Assembly (NCBI GenBank): GCA_937998695.1
Contig: CALLCO010000009.1
Span: 1-36,909, forward strand
DNA length: 36,909 bases
Direction of reading: 5' to 3'
DNA from: Candidatus Ozemibacteraceae bacterium
Lineage (GTDB): Bacteria > Muiribacteriota > Ozemobacteria > Ozemobacterales > Ozemobacteraceae
The notes under the pieces are model-generated. The model was not told the origin of the DNA. It worked only from the letters and a program-made list of their open reading frames with translations, and made no database searches. Below, piece after piece: positions 22,579-30,737 of this stretch (position 1 is the stretch's first letter; every line of letters starts with the position of its first letter). Both the position numbers and the translations under genes were made by a program.

Positions 22579-23970
22579 ATGGCAATGGTGACACCCACCG
22601 ACGTTCTCGATCTTTCCGTCCTCGAGGCGCGCGCCCGGTCCTGGGCTACGCCCGACCGGGGCCGGCTGGCCGACCTGCTGGCCAAGGCCCGGGGGTTGCA
22701 GGGCCTGACCCTCGACGAAGCCGCCTTTCTTCTCGATGTCGACGCCCCCGAAGACCGGCAGGCTCTGCTCGATGCGGCGATCGAGGTCAAGCAGGAGATC
22801 TACGGCCCACGCCTGGTTCTGTTCGCGCCGCTCTACACCTCGAGCCATTGCACCAACGACTGTCTCTACTGCGGGTTCCGCACCACTTCGGGCACCGCCC
22901 GGCGGCGCCTGACCCTCGAAGAGATCAAGGCCGAGACCTGCGCCATCCTGGCCATGGGCCACAAGCGGATCCTGATGGTGGCCGGCGAGGATGTGACCTT
23001 GACGCCTCGCGATCTGGCGGCCCAGGTCGAGGCGATCTATGCCGTGCACGAACCCAAGGGGAACATCCGGCGGGTCAACGTCAACGCCGCCCCACTCGAC
23101 CTGGAAGGATTCAAGGTGCTCAAGGGGGCCGGCATCGGCACCTACCAGTGTTTTCAGGAGACCTACCACCCCGAGACCTATCGGCGCATGCACCCGCGGG
23201 GACCCAAGAGCGACTACCACGGTCGCCTGCACGTCTTCGACCGCTGCATTCCTGCCGGCATCGACGATTTCGGGATGGGGTTCCTGTTCGGGCTGTACGA
23301 CCACCGGTTCGAGACCCTCGCCCTGCTGCAGCACATCACCTGGCTCGAGAAGACGTTCGGCATCGGCCCGCACACCATTTCCATCCCGCGCCTGGAACCG
23401 GCCGAGGGGACGGACGTCTACGAAACCACCCCATGGAAGGTCGCCGACGACGATCTGCTGAAAGTGACCGCCATCCTGCGACTGGCGGTGCCCTACACGG
23501 GGATCATCCTGTCGACGCGGGAATCGCCGGCGTTGCGGCACCGGTTGCTGCAGGTCGGAGTCTCGCAGATGTCGGCGGGGTCGATCACCAACCCCGGCGG
23601 GTATGCCGAGGGCGAGGAGACCGTGGCGCAGTTCGAGGTGCAGGACCACCGGTCGCTCGACGAGGTGATCCGCGAGGTCTGCGGCGAGCGGTATGTGCCG
23701 AGCTTTTGCACCGGCTGCTACCGGAAGGGCCGCACGGGCGGGAAGTTCCAGGAGATGGCCAAGCACCAGCATATCGACACGTTCTGCTCCCTGAATGCGG
23801 TCGCCACCCTGCAGGAATACCTCGAGGATTTCGCGTCGGCCAAGACGCGGGAGGCAGCCGAGCGCTGCCTGGACGAGTTCATCGAGCGTCAGAGCGACCC
23901 GGAGGTGCGGGCGAAGATGGTCGAATGGCGGGCCCGGGTCAAGAAGGGCGAGCGCGATATCCCCTACTGA
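22579..23970 (+). CDS. hydG: [FeFe]-hydrogenase maturase HydG, radical SAM tyrosine lyase
   Basis: 463 aa. Splits tyrosine to make the CO and CN ligands of the H-cluster as an Fe(CO)2(CN)-Cys synthon. The radical SAM cluster is CTNDCLYC (Cys91, 95, 98). The TIM-barrel part contains VAGEDVTLTPRDLA and NVNAAPLDLEGFK. The C-terminal auxiliary cluster pair is Cys377/Cys380 in SFCTGCYRKGRTG. These features separate it from ThiH, which has a different C-terminal motif. AAGGAG lies 8 nt before the ATG. It directly follows hydA, as expected for a dedicated maturation set. Confidence 0.95.
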   Translation: MAMVTPTDVLDLSVLEARARSWATPDRGRLADLLAKARGLQGLTLDEAAFLLDVDAPEDRQALLDAAIEVKQEIYGPRLVLFAPLYTSSHCTNDCLYCGFRTTSGTARRRLTLEEIKAETCAILAMGHKRILMVAGEDVTLTPRDLAAQVEAIYAVHEPKGNIRRVNVNAAPLDLEGFKVLKGAGIGTYQCFQETYHPETYRRMHPRGPKSDYHGRLHVFDRCIPAGIDDFGMGFLFGLYDHRFETLALLQHITWLEKTFGIGPHTISIPRLEPAEGTDVYETTPWKVADDDLLKVTAILRLAVPYTGIILSTRESPALRHRLLQVGVSQMSAGSITNPGGYAEGEETVAQFEVQDHRSLDEVIREVCGERYVPSFCTGCYRKGRTGGKFQEMAKHQHIDTFCSLNAVATLQEYLEDFASAKTREAAERCLDEFIERQSDPEVRAKMVEWRARVKKGERDIPY

Positions 23971-24097
23971 ACCGGGGCCAAGAGGGTCGGCTGTCCCCAT
24001 ACTCTGCCGGGTGGCGGCCGCAGGATGTAGCACCGGGCGAATTCCCGGGGAAAAGGCCAGAAGGGCGTTGCCCTGACGAGCTGATGGGATAGAACGA

Positions 24098-25147
24098 ATG
24101 AACGACGTGGAATCGATTTGGCATGTGTTGACCACCCGCGCCGTCCTGACGCCGGCGCAGGCCGATTTCCTGTTCTCGGAGGGGTTCGACCCGCATCGGG
24201 AGCAGCTCTACGCGATGGCCGACGAGGTGCGGCGCCGCGAGGTCGGCGACGATGTCTACCTGCGGGGGATCGTCGAGTTCAGCAACATCTGTCGCTGCCA
24301 CTGCGCCTACTGCGGAATTTCGGCCCTCAACGCGGACGCGTCCCGCTACCGGATGACGCGCGATCAGATCGCCGAGACGATCGAGGCCGCGCATCGGCTG
24401 GGCTATCGCAGCTTCGTGTTGCAGTCGGGCGAGGATCCCGGGTATACGGTCGATGACTTGTGCGGCATCATCGGTCATCTCAAGGACCGGTTCGACGTGG
24501 CGCTGACCCTGTCGATCGGGGAGTGGCCGCGCGAGGCCTATGCCGCGTTCAAGGCGGCGGGGGCCGACCGGTTCCTGCTGCGGATCGAGACCTCCGACCC
24601 GGCGTTGTATGCAAGATTCCACCCTCATTCGACCTGGGAGCGGCGGCACCGCTGCCTGATGGACCTGAAAGAGCTGGGGTACCAGGTGGGCAGCGGCATC
24701 CTGGTCGGGTTGCCGGGCCAGGACGGGGCGAGCCTGGGCCGCGATCTCGAGTATCTGCGGGCCCTGCGACCGGAGATGGTGGGCATCGGTCCGTTCATTC
24801 CACATCCGGCCACGCCCCTGGCCGCCGAGAAGGGAGGGACGCTCGCAGCGTGCCTCACCTTCTTGGCGCTGCTGCGCCTGTATCTGCCCGATGCGTTCCT
24901 GCCGGCGACGACGGCGATGGGCAGCATCGATCCGCAGGGGCGGCAGAAAGCGCTGCGGGCGGGGGCGAACGTGATGATGCCGAACGTCTCGCCGATGGAG
25001 AACCGCGAGAGCTACCAGCTTTATCCGGGCAAGATCTGTTTGACGGACGACGCCGGGGCGTGTAGGAAATGTGTGGAGCGGATGGTGACGGCGATGGGCC
25101 GGACGCTGAATACCGGCCACGGGCACATCCGCCGGAAGGTGTTCTGA
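24098..25147 (+). CDS. hydE: [FeFe]-hydrogenase maturase HydE, radical SAM
   Basis: 349 aa, normal length. Acts on the HydG product on the way to the diiron subcluster. The radical SAM motif is Cys65-x3-Cys69-x2-Cys72 (CRCHCAYCG, with an extra Cys67 inside). The second cluster site, found in some HydE proteins, is Cys314-x7-Cys322-x2-Cys325 (CLTDDAGACRKC). The BATS-type C-terminal region has TTAMGSIDPQGRQKALRAGANVMMPN. A 127-nt gap after hydG contains no gene I can see, and the ribosome site is weak (GATGGGAT). It ends 2 nt before aspA. BioB and PylB are excluded by the context and the second cluster. Confidence 0.94.
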   Translation: MNDVESIWHVLTTRAVLTPAQADFLFSEGFDPHREQLYAMADEVRRREVGDDVYLRGIVEFSNICRCHCAYCGISALNADASRYRMTRDQIAETIEAAHRLGYRSFVLQSGEDPGYTVDDLCGIIGHLKDRFDVALTLSIGEWPREAYAAFKAAGADRFLLRIETSDPALYARFHPHSTWERRHRCLMDLKELGYQVGSGILVGLPGQDGASLGRDLEYLRALRPEMVGIGPFIPHPATPLAAEKGGTLAACLTFLALLRLYLPDAFLPATTAMGSIDPQGRQKALRAGANVMMPNVSPMENRESYQLYPGKICLTDDAGACRKCVERMVTAMGRTLNTGHGHIRRKVF

Positions 25148-25149
25148 CG

Positions 25150-26532
25150 ATGAAGCCGGAAACCCGGATCGAACGCGATTTCCTGGGCGAGCGCGAGGTG
25201 CCCGCCGAGGCCTATTACGGGATCCACGCGGTGCGGGCGGCGGAGAACTTCGCCGTCTCGGGGCGCCGGCTGCACCGATCGATGATCCGGGCGCTGGCGC
25301 TGATCAAGAAGGCGGCGGCGCTGGCCCACGGGCAGCTCGGCGAGCTCGATCCGGTCAAAGTGGGGGCGATCGAGAAGGCGTGCGACGAGATGGCCAACGG
25401 CCGGTTCGACGCCGAGTTCATCGTCGATCCGCTCCAGGGCGGGGCGGGGACGGCGACCAACATGAACGCCAACGAGATCGTGGCCAACCGGGCCAGCGAG
25501 CTATTAGGCTCGCGACTGGGCAGCTACGTGCCGGTTCATCCGACCGACGATGTCAATCGGGGGCAGAGCACGAACGACGTCTTCCCCTCGGCGATACGGA
25601 TCGCCGCCATCTGGGAGCTGCGCGACCTGGTCGACGAGGTGGCGCGCCTGCAGGAAAGCCTGCAGAAGAAGGAAACAGAATTCGCGGCGATTGTGAAGAT
25701 CGGGCGGACGCAGCTGCAGGACGCGGTGCCGGTGACGCTGGGCGCCGAGTTCTCGGCGTGGGCCGAGGCCATCTCGCGCGACCGCTGGCGGCTGTACCGG
25801 GTCGAAGAGCGGCTGCGCGTGGTCAACGTCGGCGGCACCGCGGTGGGCACCGGCATCAACGCCTCACGCAAGTTCCAGTTCGAGTTCATCCGGATCCTGC
25901 GGGACGAGACGGGCATCGGGCTGGCGCGGGCCGACAACCTGGTCGAGGCGACCCAGAACGCCGACGTCTTCCCCGAGATCTCGGGGTTGCTGAAGCCGCT
26001 GGCCGTCAACCTGAGCAAAATGGCCGGCGACCTGCGCCTGCTGGCCTCGGGGCCGCGTTCGGGCATCGGCGAGATCCGGCTGCCGGCGGTGCAGGAGGGC
26101 AGCAGCATCATGCCGGGCAAGGTCAATCCCGTGATGTGCGAGATGATCAACAAGATCGCCATGAAGGTGTACGGCAACGACCTCGTCATCACCCACGCCG
26201 CCGAGATGGGCCAACTCGAGCTGAATGCCTTTTTACCTGTGATCATGGACGTGCTGCTCGAGTCGCTGATCATGCTGCGGCGCGGCATCGCCCTGTTCAA
26301 CGACCGCTGCATCAAGGGGATCGAGGCCAACGAGCAGCGCTGCCGCGAGAATCTGCGCGGGTCGCTGGGCGTGCTGACGGTGCTGGCCGGGCGGCTGGGC
26401 CACGAGGCGATGTCGGCGGTCTACCTGCGCCATCTGCGCACCGGCGAGCCGGTGCCGGACATCCTGATCGGCGAGGGCCTGGCCACGGCCGCGGAGATCG
26501 AGGCTGCCCTCGACAACTACCGGGCGGGCTGA
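25150..26532 (+). CDS. aspA: Aspartate ammonia-lyase in the hydrogenase operon
   Basis: 460 aa; converts L-aspartate to fumarate and ammonia. The N-terminus (ERDFLGEREVPAEAYYGIHAVRA) and QGGAGTATNMNANE match aspartase closely. The superfamily signature is GSSIMPGKVNPVMCEM, with the catalytic Ser in the SS loop. GRTQLQDAVPVTLG and STNDVFPS are also present. Fumarase C is the alternative, but the N-terminus and the NDLVITHAAEMGQLELN region fit aspartase better. I chose the ATG at 25150, two nt after the hydE stop, over upstream in-frame starts. Its place suggests a link to maturation, perhaps ammonia for the azadithiolate bridge; this is inference. Confidence 0.88.
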   Translation: MKPETRIERDFLGEREVPAEAYYGIHAVRAAENFAVSGRRLHRSMIRALALIKKAAALAHGQLGELDPVKVGAIEKACDEMANGRFDAEFIVDPLQGGAGTATNMNANEIVANRASELLGSRLGSYVPVHPTDDVNRGQSTNDVFPSAIRIAAIWELRDLVDEVARLQESLQKKETEFAAIVKIGRTQLQDAVPVTLGAEFSAWAEAISRDRWRLYRVEERLRVVNVGGTAVGTGINASRKFQFEFIRILRDETGIGLARADNLVEATQNADVFPEISGLLKPLAVNLSKMAGDLRLLASGPRSGIGEIRLPAVQEGSSIMPGKVNPVMCEMINKIAMKVYGNDLVITHAAEMGQLELNAFLPVIMDVLLESLIMLRRGIALFNDRCIKGIEANEQRCRENLRGSLGVLTVLAGRLGHEAMSAVYLRHLRTGEPVPDILIGEGLATAAEIEAALDNYRAG

Positions 26533-26765
26533 ACCGAGAACCGGCGTTCAATGAGGTGACTTGCGACCAGGCGATCGATGGTGTCCTCGCAAACCGCCGG
26601 GTGGGGTGAATCGTGAACCGGCTGAACCGGCGTTCGGTGGAATGGGTCCGCTGGGCTGCCCTCTGCCTGGGCCCATGGGCGGTTGCCAGGCACGGTCGCC
26701 GCTCTCACCACGACCAGGACGTGGGAAGGGAGCTCCTCTCCCCGGGAGCGAATGGCGGCGATCAG

Positions 26766-27788
26766 TTACTTCCCGATGGAGAGCTGGTATTTCAGAGCGG
26801 GCACCTGGTGGGCCGCCATCTGGGCTTCGAGCCAGCCCAGCAAGGCGGGGGCGCCCGAATGCATCTCGGCCAGCTCACTGAGCAGCTCGGCGAGCCCCTT
26901 CTTGCTCTTGCGCTTGACCAGCTTGGCGGATTTGACCCCGGCCAGCTCGGCAGCTTTGGCGATGGCATCCTCGCGGTAGCCGATTCCGTCGATCAGGCCG
27001 TTGGCCAGTGCCTGTTCGGCGGTGAAGAGCGACCCGTCGGCCAACTTGGTGGTTTCTTCCACGCTCTTGCCGCGGGCGGCGGCGACGACGGCGATGAAGC
27101 GGTCGTGCATGCCGTCGATGATCGACATCAGCATGCGGTGCTCATCTTCGGTCATTTCCCGGAAGGGGGACAGCACGTCTTTCTTGGGGGTGCGCTCCGA
27201 CTTGAGGGCGATGTGCCGGAAGCCGACCATGTCGGCGAGTTTCTCGATGTTGGCTGACTGCATGATGACGCCGATGCTGCCCAGGATCGAGGTGGGATGG
27301 GCGAGGATCTTGTCGCCGGCACAGGCGACGTAGTAGCCGCCCGAGGCGCCGAGCTGCCCGATCAGAGTGACGATGGGCTTCTTGATCGCCTTCAGTTTCG
27401 ACAACTTGTGATGGATGATATCGGAAGCGGTGACCTCGCCGCCCGGCGAATTGACCTCGAGCAGGACGGCCTTGATCTTGTCGAGCTTGCGGGCCGCCTC
27501 CAGATCCTGGTCGAGCCGCTCTATCAGGTTTTTCTTGAACTCGAAGGGGGTGGGCTCGTCGTCGTTGCCCATGGTGATGAGGCCGTTGACCTTGATCTGC
27601 AGCACCTCGTCGGTGGCGTCGCGGTCGCCCTCGACGTACTCGGTGCGGAACTTGACCTCGTTCTTGGAGCCGGCGCCCATGCCGAACAGGTCGAACAGGC
27701 CCTGGGCGGTGGCCGGCGGGGTGGCCAACAGCATCCAGGTGGTGGCGAGGGCGAGGCAGACCAGAAGGAAGGCGGGGCGTCGGTTCAT
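26766..27788 (-). CDS. sppA: Signal peptide peptidase A-type serine protease
   Basis: 340 aa. A membrane-associated ClpP-fold protease that digests cleaved signal peptides. A hydrophobic N-terminus (about 6-28; AFLLVCLALATTWMLLATPP) ends in a possible ATAQ|G cleavage site. Catalytic Ser149 sits in QLGASGGYYVACAG, and the dyad Lys is K202 or K203 in RTPKKDVLSPF, about 54 residues later as in short SppA. EVNSPGGEVTASD is the conserved strand before it. AAGGAG precedes the ATG at 27788. It lies 65 nt downstream of the flavin reductase gene, possibly in one transcript. The length matches Bacillus-type SppA rather than the 67-kDa double-domain form. Confidence 0.92.
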   Translation of the reverse strand: MNRRPAFLLVCLALATTWMLLATPPATAQGLFDLFGMGAGSKNEVKFRTEYVEGDRDATDEVLQIKVNGLITMGNDDEPTPFEFKKNLIERLDQDLEAARKLDKIKAVLLEVNSPGGEVTASDIIHHKLSKLKAIKKPIVTLIGQLGASGGYYVACAGDKILAHPTSILGSIGVIMQSANIEKLADMVGFRHIALKSERTPKKDVLSPFREMTEDEHRMLMSIIDGMHDRFIAVVAAARGKSVEETTKLADGSLFTAEQALANGLIDGIGYREDAIAKAAELAGVKSAKLVKRKSKKGLAELLSELAEMHSGAPALLGWLEAQMAAHQVPALKYQLSIGK

Positions 27789-27853
27789 GGTGTTCTCCTT
27801 ACGATGGGGAAACTGTCGGGCCCGCGGGCGGAAGCGGCTGGGCCATGACGGGA

Positions 27854-28951
27854 TCAGGAATTCCAGGTCGGGCGGCTGGCGCCGTCGGGGCATCCCCGGC
27901 TGTGGAACCGGCAACGGGGGCAGAGCAGGCAGTCGCGCACCGGGTTCCGGTTGAGGCCTTGGGCCTTCTGGATCCAGTCGGGGTCGCGCAGCAGCATGCG
28001 GCCGAGCACGACGAGGTGGGCGTCGCGGTTGGCGATGATCTCGTGGGCGAGGGTGGGGGATTGGATCTTCCCGGCCACGGCGACGGGAATCGAGACGGCC
28101 TCGCGGATGTCGCGCGCATCGTCGCGGAAGACCCCGTAGGGGGTGGTCGGGCCGACGATCGATTCGGGGCCGTGCAGCGAGGCATACATGCCGCCCGAGA
28201 CGCTGATCAGATCGGCGCCGGCCCCTTCCAGGCCCTTGGCCAGGAGGCAGGACGCCTGCAGGGTCAGGCCGCGCGGCAGGTAGTCGCGGGCCGACATCCG
28301 GTAGGAGATGACGAGGTCGGGGAAGGCGCGGCGGATGGACTGGACCACATCGAGAGGGAAGCGGCTGGCGGCGTGGCGCTGGAGGCCGTACTCGTCGTCG
28401 CGCTGATTGGTCAGGGGCGAGACGAACTGGTGCAACAGGTAGCCGTGGGCCCCGTGCAGTTCGACCCCGGCGAATCCCGCTTCGCGAGCGAGGCGGGCGC
28501 TTTCGGTGAACTTTCCCACCAGGTCCTGGATCTCCTGGGGATGGAGGGCGCGGACGGGCCGGTCGAGGACGGGGCAGGGGATGGGGGATGGGGCGGGCAT
28601 CTGAGTGTGCTCCCGCGATGGAAGGCCCTGACGGCCGGCATGGTGTAATTGCAGGAGGGGCAGGGCGCCGCGGTCGCGGATGGTCTCGGCCAGCTGGCGC
28701 AGCCCGGGCAGGGCTTCGTCGGTGTAGGCGACCAGTTCGCGCGACCAGCCCGGCCCTTCGGGGGAAATCACGGCCGCCTCGGCCACCACCATGCCCACCC
28801 CGGTCAACGTGAGGTGGCGGTAGTAGGCCAGCATGGTTTCGGTGACCAGACCCCGCTTGTCGGCATACTGCGTCGCCATGGGCGCGGCGACGAAGCGGTT
28901 CTTGAGGGTGTGTCCCCGCAGGGGCAGGGGTTCGAAGGGGTTGGGCGGCAT
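27854..28951 (-). CDS. Old-Yellow-Enzyme-type NADH:flavin oxidoreductase
   Basis: 365 aa, FMN-binding TIM barrel that reduces activated alkenes or related compounds; the substrate is unknown. Family signatures are LKNRFVAAPM, LQLHHAGRQG, GVELHGAHGYLLHQFVSPLTN and the FMN-phosphate region VAGKIQSPTLAHEIIA/VVLGRMLLRDPDW. It is short compared with the FadH/BaiCD type, which adds FAD/NAD domains. The C-terminus nevertheless ends with four cysteines (CLLCPRC, then RFHSRGC), resembling the start of the [4Fe-4S] loop of that larger type. The ATG at 28951 lies only 6 nt from the -10 box, implying a leaderless transcript. Confidence 0.88.
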   Translation of the reverse strand: MPPNPFEPLPLRGHTLKNRFVAAPMATQYADKRGLVTETMLAYYRHLTLTGVGMVVAEAAVISPEGPGWSRELVAYTDEALPGLRQLAETIRDRGALPLLQLHHAGRQGLPSREHTQMPAPSPIPCPVLDRPVRALHPQEIQDLVGKFTESARLAREAGFAGVELHGAHGYLLHQFVSPLTNQRDDEYGLQRHAASRFPLDVVQSIRRAFPDLVISYRMSARDYLPRGLTLQASCLLAKGLEGAGADLISVSGGMYASLHGPESIVGPTTPYGVFRDDARDIREAVSIPVAVAGKIQSPTLAHEIIANRDAHLVVLGRMLLRDPDWIQKAQGLNRNPVRDCLLCPRCRFHSRGCPDGASRPTWNS

Positions 28952-28957
28952 GTCCGC

Positions 28958-28986
28958 ATGATACCGGAGCCTCCAGGGCAGGTCAA
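28958..28986 (-). promoter_or_regulatory. Promoter of the flavin reductase gene, giving a leaderless mRNA
   Basis: The minus strand reads TTGACC (28981-28986), a 17-nt spacer, then TATCAT (28958-28963). The ATG begins 7 nt after the -10, at the expected transcription start. Confidence 0.7.
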
Positions 28987-29241
28987 GGCGGGCGGGGCGC
29001 GGTTGGGGCCGCTCCCCAAGAGAACCCGGCGCTTTGCCCCCTGTCGACCGAAGGTCGACCAACGGTCGCTGTGACCAGAGGCCCCTGCGTGGCCGGTGTC
29101 GGATGCCAAGGCCATGGCGTCCTTCGGTTGCATGAGAATGCCTGCCGGACCGCCGGCCATCCTCTTTTGCCCTGTTCACGCGGGTCAGCCCAACGGAAAA
29201 TTGCTGCCGGACTGCACGGGTGCTGGATCGGAAGCGGGAGC
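28987..29241. other. Divergent intergenic region, no gene seen
   Basis: The 311-bp gap between the two divergent genes (28952-29262) holds only the two promoters and small inverted repeats such as GTCGACC...GGTCGAC (about 29042-29061). No reading frame looks coding. Confidence 0.4.
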
Positions 29242-29253
29242 CTGTGGTAGGAT
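29242..29253 (+). promoter_or_regulatory. Extended -10 of the DUF2156 operon
   Basis: TGTGGTAGGAT gives TGG-TAGGAT with the box at 29248-29253. The ATG is 9 nt further on, so the leader would be 0-3 nt. No -35 is evident, as is usual for extended -10 promoters. Confidence 0.45.
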
Positions 29254-29262
29254 AACCCATCC

Positions 29263-30162
29263 ATGGATGCCTTGCCGACCTTTCCCGCCGCGGTGCCCCT
29301 GGGGTTTGAGCACCAGCCCCTGATCGCGGGCCTGCTGGCCCGGAAGGGTATCCATTCGTCGGATTTCGGGTTCTATAACCTCTGGGGCTGGTATCTCGAG
29401 AAACCGGCGCAGATCAGCCGGCTGGACGGGCATCTGATCTTGGGGGTCGAGGGGCCCGGCGGCGGCTGCCTGGCCCTGCCGCCGCTCGGGGAGGGCCCGA
29501 TCCGGGGGGCGCTGCAGGCGTTGCTGGCCCAGATGGCCCTGCGCGGGTGTCCGCTGTCCCTGTCCTACGTGCCAACGGCCATCAAGGAGGAAATCGTGGC
29601 GGAGGTGCCGGGGTGCCGGTGCGAAGCCCAGCGGGGCGATTTCGACTACCTCTACTCCCGCCAGGATCTGGCCGACCTGGCCGGGCGGAAGTTCCACCAG
29701 AAGAAGAATTTCGTCAACCGGGTCCAGGAAGACCTGCGCCCGGTCGTCGAGCGGATGACGCCCGCCCATGCCGACGAGGTGCAGGCGTACCTTGACCACT
29801 GGTATGCCGCCTTCCCGGCCCCCGATGAGACCGTCCGGATCGAAGCGCTGGCCGCCCGGCGGGCCCTGCCGCACCTCGACCGGATGGGCGGCCTGGGGGT
29901 GCTGGTGCGGGTGGACGGCCGCCTGGTCGGGGTTTCCTTCGCTTCACCCGTGCATCCAGGGTGTTGGGTGGTGACCCTCGAGAAGGCCGAGCGCAGTCTC
30001 AAGGGATTGTACCAGTTCCTGAATTGGGCCCTGGTCAACCAGTTGCCGCCCGAGGTCACGCTGGTCAACCGCGAGACCGACCTCGGCATCGAGGGGCTGC
30101 GGACCGCCAAGCTGAGCTACCACCCCTGCGGATTCGAGGAGAAATTCACGCTATGGTTCTGA
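29263..30162 (+). CDS. DUF2156 (phosphatidylglycerol lysyltransferase C-terminal-like) protein
   Basis: 299 aa, soluble. The double GNAT-like DUF2156 fold is recognised from DYLYSRQDLADLAGRKFHQK followed by KNFVNR, GVSFASP, and the C-terminal NRETDLGIEGLRTAKLSYHP. In MprF this domain moves an aminoacyl group from tRNA to lipid. Free-standing versions exist and their substrates are mostly unknown; the membrane flippase part of MprF is absent here. No ribosome site is visible, in line with a leaderless start. It overlaps the following lipoprotein gene by 10 nt, so the two are probably translated together. Confidence 0.85.
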   Translation: MDALPTFPAAVPLGFEHQPLIAGLLARKGIHSSDFGFYNLWGWYLEKPAQISRLDGHLILGVEGPGGGCLALPPLGEGPIRGALQALLAQMALRGCPLSLSYVPTAIKEEIVAEVPGCRCEAQRGDFDYLYSRQDLADLAGRKFHQKKNFVNRVQEDLRPVVERMTPAHADEVQAYLDHWYAAFPAPDETVRIEALAARRALPHLDRMGGLGVLVRVDGRLVGVSFASPVHPGCWVVTLEKAERSLKGLYQFLNWALVNQLPPEVTLVNRETDLGIEGLRTAKLSYHPCGFEEKFTLWF

Positions 30163-30737
30163 CGCGGCGGGGCGGGGTGGTGGTTGTGCTCTGGGTGCTG
30201 GTGGCGTGCGGGCTGGCCGGGTGCGGGGGGGAACACACCACCCCGGTGCCTGTCGAAAAGCTTGGCCCGGTCACCAATCCCGCCGAGTCGATGGCGCTCG
30301 ACGTCGATGCCCGCGGCTATGTCAACGGCATCTTCCAGCCAAGCAACACCGACGTGAAGGGCTATTACCAATACCCGGTGTCCTACACCGGCGAATGGGA
30401 TCTCGTCCAGACCAATGCCCGCCAGAACTGGTTCCTGGCGATGTCGGTGGTGAGGGGGGCACAGGTCGACATCGTCGGCACCATGACCCGGGTCATCTTC
30501 GATTTCTGGGATCACCGTCAGTATGCCGATGCGGGGCGCGTCTCCTTCTGGCTCGACGGGGCCAGAGTCGGGGAGTTCGACCTGGCGCGCACCGCCGCCA
30601 CCGGGCAGGCCATCATGGATTACATGGTCTATACCGGCAAGACGACCCTGGCCACCGTCTCGATGCGGATCGAGACCGGACGGGCGGTCATCACCGGCTA
30701 CCGGTTCATCTTCCCGCCGATCGTGGTGAACCGGTGA
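30153..30737 (+). CDS. Lipoprotein of unknown function
   Basis: 194 aa. Basic N-terminus (MVLTRRGG), hydrophobic stretch (VVVVLWVLVACG) and a lipobox LAGC with the lipid-bearing Cys24, so it is exported and membrane-anchored. The mature part (VNGIFQPSNTDVKGYYQY, GRVSFWLDGARVGEFDLA) looks like a beta-sandwich that could bind a ligand, but no family was recognised. GAGGAG lies upstream inside the previous gene. The stop overlaps the GTG of the ankyrin gene (GTGA). Its partners by position are a DUF2156 enzyme and an ankyrin protein. Confidence 0.82.
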   Translation: MVLTRRGGVVVVLWVLVACGLAGCGGEHTTPVPVEKLGPVTNPAESMALDVDARGYVNGIFQPSNTDVKGYYQYPVSYTGEWDLVQTNARQNWFLAMSVVRGAQVDIVGTMTRVIFDFWDHRQYADAGRVSFWLDGARVGEFDLARTAATGQAIMDYMVYTGKTTLATVSMRIETGRAVITGYRFIFPPIVVNR

